This document shows positions 54,653-61,359 of a DNA stretch of 64,000 nt, in pieces. The DNA comes from Cognatishimia sp. SS12 (lineage in GTDB: Bacteria; Pseudomonadota; Alphaproteobacteria; Rhodobacterales; Rhodobacteraceae). The stretch lies in the NCBI RefSeq assembly GCF_028369055.1, contig NZ_JAQNCZ010000003.1:372001-436000 (forward strand), read 5' to 3'. Numbering within the stretch: the first letter of the stretch is position 1; every line of letters begins with the position of its first letter. The notes under the pieces are model-generated. The model was not told the DNA's origin. It ran no database searches and worked only from the letters and a program-made list of their open reading frames with translations. The translations under genes were made by a program, and so were the position numbers.

Positions 54653-54700
54653 TCACCTTTGCCAAAATACTCTGGGGTCTGGGGTGAAACCCCAGTCCAG
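54653..54700. repeat. REP-like intergenic element between soeA and soeB
   Basis: CACCTTTGCCAAAATACTC then GGGGT and a hairpin CTGGGGT-GAA-ACCCCAG (54679-54695). Sequences with a TTTGCCAAAATACTC head and a GC-rich hairpin recur between genes in Rhodobacterales genomes (recall, not checked). It splits an otherwise tight soeABC operon. Confidence 0.55.
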
Positions 54701-54730
54701 CCCTCTCCCAGCCTTCGGAGATAGCCAAAA

Positions 54731-55510
54731 ATGACCGACCTTCCGACCCGCACCGAGAAAAAGCTCGGCCTTGTGATCGACCTTGATACCTGCGTGGGCT
54801 GCCATGCCTGCGTGATTTCCTGCAAAGGCTGGAACACCGAAAATTACGGGGCCCCGCTGTCAGACCAACGCCCCTATGGCGAAGAGCCAATGGGAACCTT
54901 TCTGAATCGCGTGCATTCCTACGAAGTCACCGCGCCCGGCCAGACGGCCCAGACCGTGCATTTCCCAAAATCCTGCCTGCATTGCGAAAACGCGCCCTGC
55001 GTGACCGTCTGCCCAACCGGTGCCAGCTATAAGCGGGCCGAGGATGGCATTGTTCTGGTCAATGAACAGAACTGTATTGGCTGCGGCCTTTGCGCTTGGG
55101 CCTGCCCCTATGGCGCGCGCGAGTTGGATCAAGCCGAAGGGGTGATGAAAAAATGCACCCTCTGTGTGGACCGGATCTATAATGAAAACCTGCCCGAGGT
55201 GGACCGCACGCCGGCCTGCGTGCGCACCTGCCCCGCAGGCGCGCGGCACTTTGGCGATTTTGCCGATCCGAATTCAAATGTGTCCAAGCTGACGGCAGAG
55301 CGCGGCGGCATGGATCTGATGCCCGAACTGGGCACCGCCCCGGTTAACAAATACCTGCCGCCACGCCCCAAAGACAGCTGGGACGAGGAAAGCATTTTGG
55401 CCCCGTTCCTGGAACCTGTGGCCGCCGAGCCAAAAGGCTTTCTGGGCTGGATTGACAAGCAACTCTCGCGCCTGCCCGGCGACGTCAAGGATATGGAGGG
55501 CGTTGAGTAA
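54731..55510 (+). CDS. soeB: sulfite dehydrogenase iron-sulfur subunit SoeB
   Basis: Electron-transfer subunit with four 4Fe-4S motifs: CVGCHACVISCK (Cys21-31), CLHCENAPCVTVCP, CIGCGLCAWACPYGA and CTLCVDRI...CVRTCPAGA, the NrfC/DmsB pattern. 259 residues, longer C-terminal tail. It links SoeA to the membrane subunit. TAATG overlap with soeC. Confidence 0.92.
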   Translation: MTDLPTRTEKKLGLVIDLDTCVGCHACVISCKGWNTENYGAPLSDQRPYGEEPMGTFLNRVHSYEVTAPGQTAQTVHFPKSCLHCENAPCVTVCPTGASYKRAEDGIVLVNEQNCIGCGLCAWACPYGARELDQAEGVMKKCTLCVDRIYNENLPEVDRTPACVRTCPAGARHFGDFADPNSNVSKLTAERGGMDLMPELGTAPVNKYLPPRPKDSWDEESILAPFLEPVAAEPKGFLGWIDKQLSRLPGDVKDMEGVE

Positions 55511-56382
55511 TGCACCCCGCACCATCCGTCATTATTTTCACTACCCTGTCCGGTCTGGGCTTTGGCCTGCTGGCCTGGCTCGGCATTGACGCCGCCGCCC
55601 CGACGGGCTGGGCCGCCTTCTGGTGGTTTGCCATCGCCTTTGCTCTGGCCTGCGGCGGGTTGATTTCCTCGACCTTTCACCTTGGCCATCCCGAACGCGC
55701 CATGAAAGCCTTTAGCCAATGGCGCACCAGCTGGCTCAGCCGCGAAGGGGTCTGCGCCGTGGCCGCGCTGATCATCATGGGGCTTTATGCGGCGGCGCTG
55801 GTGTTCTTTGGTGCCCACATCCCACTGCTGGGGTGGGCCGGGGCCGCGTTGAGCCTTTTGACCGTGTTCACAACCTCGATGATCTACGCGCAACTGGCGA
55901 CCATTCCGCGTTGGAACACGCCGCTGACCTCACTGCTCTATCTGACCTACGCCGTCACCGGGGGGGCCCTGCTTTCGGGCCGCGTCACCGCAGCGCTCGT
56001 GCTGCTGCTGGTGGCGGCTTTGGTGCAGCTGGTCTGGTGGAAAAATGGCGATGGTGCCTTTGCCGCGCGGGGCTCTGATCTGGGCACAGCGACCGGCCTG
56101 GGCGCGCGGGGCACCGTGCGCTCTGTTGCGCATCCGCACACCTCACCCAATTATCTGATGCGCGAGTTCATCCATGTCATCGGGCGCAAACACGCGCAAA
56201 AACTGCGGGTGATCTCCTTTCTGCTGATGGCGGTCGCCCCCTTTGTGCTGCTGATGTTGCCGTTTCAGCACGTCTTTGCCCTGCTCGCGGTCCTGAGCCA
56301 TATCGCAGGTGTTGCCGCATCTCGTTGGCTTTTCTTTGCTGAGGCGGAGCACACGGTCGGCATTTACTACGGCGCGCGCTGA
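55510..56382 (+). CDS. soeC: sulfite dehydrogenase membrane anchor SoeC (DmsC-like)
   Basis: 290-residue integral membrane protein with eight or so hydrophobic helices and the DmsC-type features STFHLGHPERAMKAFSQWRTSWLSREG and SMIYAQLATIPRWNTPL. It anchors SoeAB and passes electrons to the quinone pool. ATG shares a base with the soeB stop; a strong terminator follows. Confidence 0.92.
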   Translation: MHPAPSVIIFTTLSGLGFGLLAWLGIDAAAPTGWAAFWWFAIAFALACGGLISSTFHLGHPERAMKAFSQWRTSWLSREGVCAVAALIIMGLYAAALVFFGAHIPLLGWAGAALSLLTVFTTSMIYAQLATIPRWNTPLTSLLYLTYAVTGGALLSGRVTAALVLLLVAALVQLVWWKNGDGAFAARGSDLGTATGLGARGTVRSVAHPHTSPNYLMREFIHVIGRKHAQKLRVISFLLMAVAPFVLLMLPFQHVFALLAVLSHIAGVAASRWLFFAEAEHTVGIYYGAR

Positions 56383-56408
56383 CACATCTGTGCACCACAT
56401 CAACGAAG

Positions 56409-56432
56409 CGGGCCTCTCGGCCCGTTTTTTTT
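56409..56432 (+). terminator. rho-independent terminator after soeC
   Basis: CGGGCC-TCTC-GGCCCG (56409-56424) followed by eight T residues. Confidence 0.93.
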
Positions 56433-56472
56433 CGACCCCGACGATGTCATAGCCTATAGCGACTCGGCTTAT

Positions 56473-56487
56473 GTTCTTGTTATGTTC
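56473..56487 (+). promoter_or_regulatory. LexA (SOS) box before the Y-family polymerase gene
   Basis: GTTC-TTGTTAT-GTTC, an exact match to the alphaproteobacterial SOS box GTTC-N7-GTTC, ending five bases before the ATG at 56493. Repression by LexA and induction by DNA damage are expected. Confidence 0.88.
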
Positions 56488-56492
56488 ACACC

Positions 56493-57869
56493 ATGAAGGA
56501 CGCACAGCAAGATCATATGCGCGGGCACGCCCGGGGTGTGGAACGACTGTTCTTGGATTTCGACAGTTTCTTTGCCTCGGCAGAGCAGCATTTCAACCCG
56601 GCGCTGCGGGGCAAGCCGCTGGGAGTCGTGCCGCTGGACAGCCCGCACACCAGCTGCATCGCCATCAGCCGTGAGGCCAAGGCGCTGGGTCTGTCGGGGC
56701 ATCTGTCCATTGCAGAGGCACGGGCGCGGGTGCCCGACATGATTTTTGTGGTCGCGCGTCACGATGTATACGTCGACCTTCACAACGACATTCTCGAGGT
56801 GATCGAAAGCTGCCTGCCCATCTCGCAGGTACGTTCTATCGACGAGTTGGTGTGCGAATTGCTGCCCAGCGAAGCCGCAGAAGGAGCCGCCTTGGCGGCG
56901 CGGATCAAACGCGCCCTGTGCAAGCGGTTCAGCGCGGCGCTGACCTGTTCCATTGGCATGGCCCCCACCGAACTCCTCGCCAAAATCGCCGCTGAGGCCA
57001 GCAAACCTGATGGGTTTGCCTTGGTGCAGGCGCAGGAATTGCCGGAACGTTTCGCGCAGCTTTCGCTGGATGATCTGCCCGGAATTTCGCGGGGCATGAG
57101 CAAACGGCTTGCGGCCGCGGGGGTGCAAGACTTCTGCGATCTCTGGTCCCTCGCCCCCAAGCAGGCCCGCGCACTCTGGGGCAATGTCGAAGGCGAACGC
57201 TTCTGGAATGGTCTGCATGGCTATCATGTGAAACGGCCAGCCCAGCGCAAAGGCATGTTCGGCCACAGCCGCAACCTGCCCCATGATTGGCAGGATCCTC
57301 AAAAGGCCGGTGATTGCGCCCGACAGCTGTGCCTGAGTGCCGCGCGCCGTTTGCGCCGCACCGATATGTCCGCCACAAAATTGACCCTCAGCTTCAGCGG
57401 CCGCCGCCCGGCCCCGCAGACCCGGCGCGGTGAGGAATACCTGCGGTGGGATCACCAGGAACACTTTTTGCCGGCCCGAGACGATCAGGCGTTTTTGACC
57501 GCGCTCAGGTCGGGACTGGCCCAAGCGCGGCGGGCGCTCGGGTTTCGGCCGCGCAGCGTGACCGTAATGCTGCACGGCTTGCGACATGCAGATGAAATGA
57601 CGGACGATCTGTTTGACCAGCACCCGGTCGCAGGCACCGCCCCCGCGCAGCGCCGCGCGCAATGGGAACGGGTGAGCGAAACGCTCGATCTGCTGCGCGC
57701 GCGGCATGGCCCCGAAGTGATTTCCCTAGGGCCGCGCACCGAAATACCCGGCGGCTATCTGGGGGCAAAGATTGTCTTTGGCCGCATTCCCGACGCCGCT
57801 GACTTCAACGAAGCCCCCAAGAGCCCACGCGACACCCATTTCTGCACGCTTCCCCCACTAAAGTCATAA
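56493..57869 (+). CDS. Y-family (DinB/UmuC-like) DNA polymerase
   Basis: A 458-residue translesion polymerase of a divergent branch common in Rhodobacterales. The catalytic carboxylates are present: Asp22 and Asp24 in FLDFDSFFASAEQ, and Asp117-Glu118 in VRSIDELV. SCIAISREAKALGLSG, CSIGMAPTELLAKIAAEASKPDGF and LPGISRGMSKRLAAAGVQ (helix-hairpin-helix thumb) follow, then a little-finger domain. I see no clear beta-clamp motif at the C-terminus. Start ATG 56493 stands right after the SOS box; ATG 56517 is possible. It is not linked to imuA or dnaE2 here. Confidence 0.88.
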   Translation: MKDAQQDHMRGHARGVERLFLDFDSFFASAEQHFNPALRGKPLGVVPLDSPHTSCIAISREAKALGLSGHLSIAEARARVPDMIFVVARHDVYVDLHNDILEVIESCLPISQVRSIDELVCELLPSEAAEGAALAARIKRALCKRFSAALTCSIGMAPTELLAKIAAEASKPDGFALVQAQELPERFAQLSLDDLPGISRGMSKRLAAAGVQDFCDLWSLAPKQARALWGNVEGERFWNGLHGYHVKRPAQRKGMFGHSRNLPHDWQDPQKAGDCARQLCLSAARRLRRTDMSATKLTLSFSGRRPAPQTRRGEEYLRWDHQEHFLPARDDQAFLTALRSGLAQARRALGFRPRSVTVMLHGLRHADEMTDDLFDQHPVAGTAPAQRRAQWERVSETLDLLRARHGPEVISLGPRTEIPGGYLGAKIVFGRIPDAADFNEAPKSPRDTHFCTLPPLKS

Positions 57870-58018
57870 TGCGCATCCGCCACGCGCTCTGGGCTGTGTG
57901 GCTTTTTGCACTAGCTTTCAACCAGCTGCCCCAGACTGAGAAAGGAATGGCCATGGTGGAGTATCGGGGGCTGCCGAAGGAAGGCAACAACCGCACTGCG
58001 TGGAAGGCGGGCTGCTGA
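57869..58018 (+). CDS. possible small membrane/secreted protein (uncertain)
   Basis: A 49-codon open frame whose ATG shares a base with the polymerase stop (TAATG). The N-terminus MRIRHALWAVWLFALAFNQL resembles a signal anchor, the rest is polar and ends KAGC. It has no recognised relatives and could be chance coding. Confidence 0.25.
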   Translation: MRIRHALWAVWLFALAFNQLPQTEKGMAMVEYRGLPKEGNNRTAWKAGC

Positions 58019-58100
58019 TTTGACTATGAAAACCCTGACGACCGGGTTTGAATAGGTACAAAAGCAGCGACGGCAGCATAGAAAGACTGAGCCCGCATTC

Positions 58101-59294
58101 ATGAGCGAAGAAATTCATTTCCTGATCATTGCCGCCGGGCTGATGGCATTCGCGCTGGTGGCGCGGTTGGTCACACGCGCAGTCTTGACCGCCCCCATCG
58201 TCATGCTGGCCGCCGGAGCAGGCCTCTCCTATGCGGGGGCAGCGCCGCTTAGTTTGCAGCTGCATCACCTTCATCTTTTTGCCGAAGTGGCCTTGGTCGT
58301 GTTGCTGTTTCTCGATGCGGCGCGCACCGATGTCCGCGGGCTTCTCAGCAAACATGTCTGGCCCCTGCGCGCGATAGTTTTGGGCATGCCGCTGAGCTTT
58401 CTGCTGGGAACAGCGGCCTTTTGGGTCGTGCTGCCCGATGCGCAGATCGGCCTCGTGATGCTGCTCGCTGCATTGATGGTGCCCACGGATGCCGCTTTGG
58501 GCAAGTCTCTGGTTGAAAACGAAGCGCTGCCCAAACGAACGCGGCGCGCCCTTGTGGTGGAAAGTGGGCTGAACGACGGCATTGCCCTGCCAGCGATCCT
58601 GATCTGCGCCGCATTGGCGGCACATGCCCCGGCGGAGCACGGCGGCTGGGGGCTTTTTGTGGCCTCGCAGCTGTTGATTGGGCCGATTGTCGGCGCGGCG
58701 CTGGGTGTGGCCATGGCGCGCGTCATGCTTTGGGCCCAAAGCCAAGGCTATACCTCAGAGCTATACGAAGGCATCGCAACGTTGGCGCTGGCGGCCTGCG
58801 CCTATCTGGCGGCGACGTCGGTTGGCGGCAATGGGCTGATTGCTGCGTTCTGCTGCGGGGCGGGGTTTGGGTATGTCGCAGCGGGGCGCTGCAGCTTTGT
58901 CTATGAGTTCCTTGACGGTGACGGGCAACTGCTGTCGTGGGCCGCGTTTTTCTTGATCGGGGCTTTGTTAGTTCCCGAGGCGCTCAGCGCCCTGACGCTG
59001 CCGATGGCGTTGGCCATTCTGGTCAGTCTCTGTCTGGTGCGCCCCGCCAGCATCCTTGCCGCGTTTACCGGCAGTGATGCGGACATGCGCACCAAGCTGT
59101 TGCTCGGGTGGTTCGGCCCGCGCGGTCTTGCGACAGCGCTCTTTGCACTGATCCTCGCCGACCGCCTGCCCGGTGACATGGGTCAATATGTGGTGGATTT
59201 CGCCGCCAACGCAGTGTGGATCAGTGCCGTGCTGCACGGGGTCTCCGTAATCCCGATCACCCGCGCCTTTGCGCGCGCACCACGCTCACCTTGA
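58101..59294 (+). CDS. cation:proton antiporter (CPA1/NhaP type)
   Basis: A 397-residue membrane protein with about twelve helices. The transport motif VVESGLNDGIALPAIL (Asn-Asp pair) and MVPTDAALGKSLVENEALPKRTRRAL are CPA1 hallmarks; GWFGPRGLATALFALI follows near the C-terminus. It should exchange Na+ or K+ for H+ across the inner membrane. It lacks the long cytoplasmic tail of some family members. Its end overlaps the convergent DUF1523 gene by nine bases. Confidence 0.88.
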   Translation: MSEEIHFLIIAAGLMAFALVARLVTRAVLTAPIVMLAAGAGLSYAGAAPLSLQLHHLHLFAEVALVVLLFLDAARTDVRGLLSKHVWPLRAIVLGMPLSFLLGTAAFWVVLPDAQIGLVMLLAALMVPTDAALGKSLVENEALPKRTRRALVVESGLNDGIALPAILICAALAAHAPAEHGGWGLFVASQLLIGPIVGAALGVAMARVMLWAQSQGYTSELYEGIATLALAACAYLAATSVGGNGLIAAFCCGAGFGYVAAGRCSFVYEFLDGDGQLLSWAAFFLIGALLVPEALSALTLPMALAILVSLCLVRPASILAAFTGSDADMRTKLLLGWFGPRGLATALFALILADRLPGDMGQYVVDFAANAVWISAVLHGVSVIPITRAFARAPRSP

Positions 59295-59909
59295 GCGACG
59301 GCGATCCAGCCAGCGGCCGATGCGGCTGCGGCGCTCCGCGAGGCTATCGCCCACATCTTCAACCACCGGATCAATCCGGGCCTCGCGAAAGCGGACCCAG
59401 CGCACGCGGATCGCCCAGGCCAAGGCCAGAAAAAGCACAAGAAAGATGATTTTGATCCATGGAATAATCCGCACATCCGGTCCTTCAACGGGTCGAACGC
59501 TGACCGCATTTGGGAAGATCGACAGGAATTCATTGCGCCAGCCATAGTGCCGCACGGCCACCCATTGCGGGGCCGTTTTGGTGGACTTCAAATCGCCCGC
59601 CTCTGCCTGAAGATTTGAGGTGTCAAACTTGAAATAAGGCGGCCAGCCCCAGCCGGTATCTTCATTGCGGTAGACCATGGGTTTGTCATTGGACCGGAAG
59701 GTCTGGATGAAAAACACATCGCGGTTGACCGGCCCGGTGGCATTGCCGCTGTCCGCAGAGGCCCAGAAAATCGAATTCTCACCGAAATCAATGCGCTTTT
59801 CATAGGTATCTGCAATCCGCACGATATCGGTTTGCGGCAAAGTATAATGCAAGAACGCCCCGATCAGCAGCCAGAAGGTGCCCCAGAAAACCCATTTGAA
59901 TAACGCCAT
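59286..59909 (-). CDS. DUF1523 family membrane protein
   Basis: 207 residues; one N-terminal helix (WVFWGTFWLLIGAFLHYTL) and one near residue 150-168 (IIPWIKIIFLVLFLALAWAI) enclose a periplasmic domain with RIADTYEKRIDFGENSIFWASAD, RDVFFIQTF and NEDTGWGWPPYFKFDTSNLQ, typical of DUF1523. The tail is Arg-rich and cytoplasmic. Function unknown. Confidence 0.8.
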   Translation of the reverse strand: MALFKWVFWGTFWLLIGAFLHYTLPQTDIVRIADTYEKRIDFGENSIFWASADSGNATGPVNRDVFFIQTFRSNDKPMVYRNEDTGWGWPPYFKFDTSNLQAEAGDLKSTKTAPQWVAVRHYGWRNEFLSIFPNAVSVRPVEGPDVRIIPWIKIIFLVLFLALAWAIRVRWVRFREARIDPVVEDVGDSLAERRSRIGRWLDRRRSR

Positions 59910-59920
59910 GTCTGGCCCCC

Positions 59921-60187
59921 TCAGTGAAAATTCGTCAGATAGATGATCAAAATCATCAGCCCAGTTGGCACGACATACACACCCCAGATCAACTTGCGGC
60001 GCAAGCTGTGATCGTAGTCCTCAAGGCCGGTGCGCACAAAATTGTCGCGATCCAATTCCTGATTGCCCGCCTCCCAGTCCGCCTCCAGTTTTTCGCGGCG
60101 CACGGCGCGCGAATAAAGCAACAGGCAGAAGTAGACAACCGTCAGCACAAGAAACCCGATCACCAACAATCGCATCAATCCAAACAT
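59921..60187 (-). CDS. small two-helix membrane protein
   Basis: 88 residues: helix LLVIGFLVLTVVYFCLLLYSRA at the N-terminus, a charged middle (REKLEADWEAGNQELDRDNFVRTG) and a second helix near the C-terminus (LIWGVYVVPTGLMILIIYLT). GGAGGG lies six bases before ATG 60187. It precedes the DUF1523 gene by 11 bases, probably as an operon. Function unknown. Confidence 0.72.
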   Translation of the reverse strand: MFGLMRLLVIGFLVLTVVYFCLLLYSRAVRREKLEADWEAGNQELDRDNFVRTGLEDYDHSLRRKLIWGVYVVPTGLMILIIYLTNFH

Positions 60188-60290
60188 ATGCCCTCCGGCG
60201 GTTACGGCGCACCCATGCCCTAATATGGGGCGTGTAAACAAAATTTACATCTTCTAAAGTGACGCGGTGCCAACAGAAAGGGACGCAGAT

Positions 60291-61289
60291 ATGCAGACAG
60301 GCCCCCTAAACTTGATCACCGATATCACCGGCCTCAGCGTCGGCAATGCCGAGAACGCAAAGGTGAAATCTGGCACCACAGTGCTGACAGCACCCGACGC
60401 CTTCACCGCTGCGGTGCATGTCATGGGCGGCGCGCCGGGCACACGCGAAACCGACCTGCTTGCGCCGGACAAAACCGTGCAAAAGGTGAACGCGCTGGTC
60501 TTGTCGGGCGGCTCGGCTTTTGGGCTTGATGCCGCGTCCGGCGTTGCCGATCTACTGCGCCAGCAAGGGCGCGGCTTTGCGGTGGCGGATCAGATTGTGC
60601 CCATCGTTCCGGCGGCCATTCTGTTTGATCTGACAAACGGCGGCGACAAATCCTGGCAGCGCAGCCCCTACTATGACCTTGGGCAACAGGCTCTAACACA
60701 GGCCAAAACGCATTTTTCACTGGGGTCCGCAGGGGCCGGGTTCGGTGCCACCACCGCCAGCCTCAAGGGTGGGCTTGGGTCGGCGTCGGTGATCACGCCC
60801 AGCGGCCACAGAGTCGGCGCATTGGTGGCGGTCAACGCGCTGGGGGATGCCATCGTCGGGGAGACGCCCCATTTCTGGGCCGCCGCCCATGAGATCAATG
60901 CTGAGTTTGGCGGATTTGGCCCAGCGCCCAGCGCACCGCCTGACTGGCCGGCCACCAAATTTGGCGGTCAGAATACCACCATCGCCATTGTCGCAACCGA
61001 CGCTGATCTCACGCAGGCCGAATGCACCCGCCTTGCCACTGCAGCACACGACGGCATGGCGCGGGCTTTGATGCCAAGCCACACCCCCATGGACGGCGAT
61101 CTTGTCTTTGCCGCCAGCACCAATGCCAAACCACTCAAAGACCCAGTGTTAGACCCTATTTATCTGGGGCACGCCGCCGCAACCTGCCTCGCCCGCGCGA
61201 TTGCGCGCGGTGTGTATTGCGCAACCCCCGCCCCCGGCGACAGCCTGCCGACCTACCAGACGCGCTTTGGAGATTTGTCACAAAACTGA
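60291..61289 (+). CDS. P1 family (S58) peptidase / DmpA-like aminopeptidase
   Basis: A 332-residue Ntn-type hydrolase. NLITDITGLSVGNAENA, TGT-like GTTVLTAPDAF, VNALVLSGGSAFGLDAASGV and GSAGAGFGATTASLKGGLGSAS match the S58 family, whose members self-cleave before a Ser/Thr nucleophile in the last of these regions. Substrates in the family are N-terminal amino acids or beta-peptides. No signal peptide; ATG 60291 follows AAAGGGACG. Confidence 0.85.
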   Translation: MQTGPLNLITDITGLSVGNAENAKVKSGTTVLTAPDAFTAAVHVMGGAPGTRETDLLAPDKTVQKVNALVLSGGSAFGLDAASGVADLLRQQGRGFAVADQIVPIVPAAILFDLTNGGDKSWQRSPYYDLGQQALTQAKTHFSLGSAGAGFGATTASLKGGLGSASVITPSGHRVGALVAVNALGDAIVGETPHFWAAAHEINAEFGGFGPAPSAPPDWPATKFGGQNTTIAIVATDADLTQAECTRLATAAHDGMARALMPSHTPMDGDLVFAASTNAKPLKDPVLDPIYLGHAAATCLARAIARGVYCATPAPGDSLPTYQTRFGDLSQN

Positions 61290-61312
61290 AGCGCAACTGT
61301 CACGCGCCGGTC
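61273..61312 (+). promoter_or_regulatory. four-repeat Pho box before the phytase-like gene
   Basis: Four 7-mers with an exact 11-bp period: TTGTCAC (61273), CTGAAGC (61284), CTGTCAC (61295) and CGGTCAC (61306). Three match the PhoB half-site CTGTCAY at 6 or 7 positions. The array ends 47 bases before the ATG, and overlaps the 3' end of the peptidase gene. Confidence 0.78.
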
Positions 61313-61359
61313 ACTCCGAGCCGCCATGTCCCCAGCACCCATTGATAAAGGAGCTAAGG

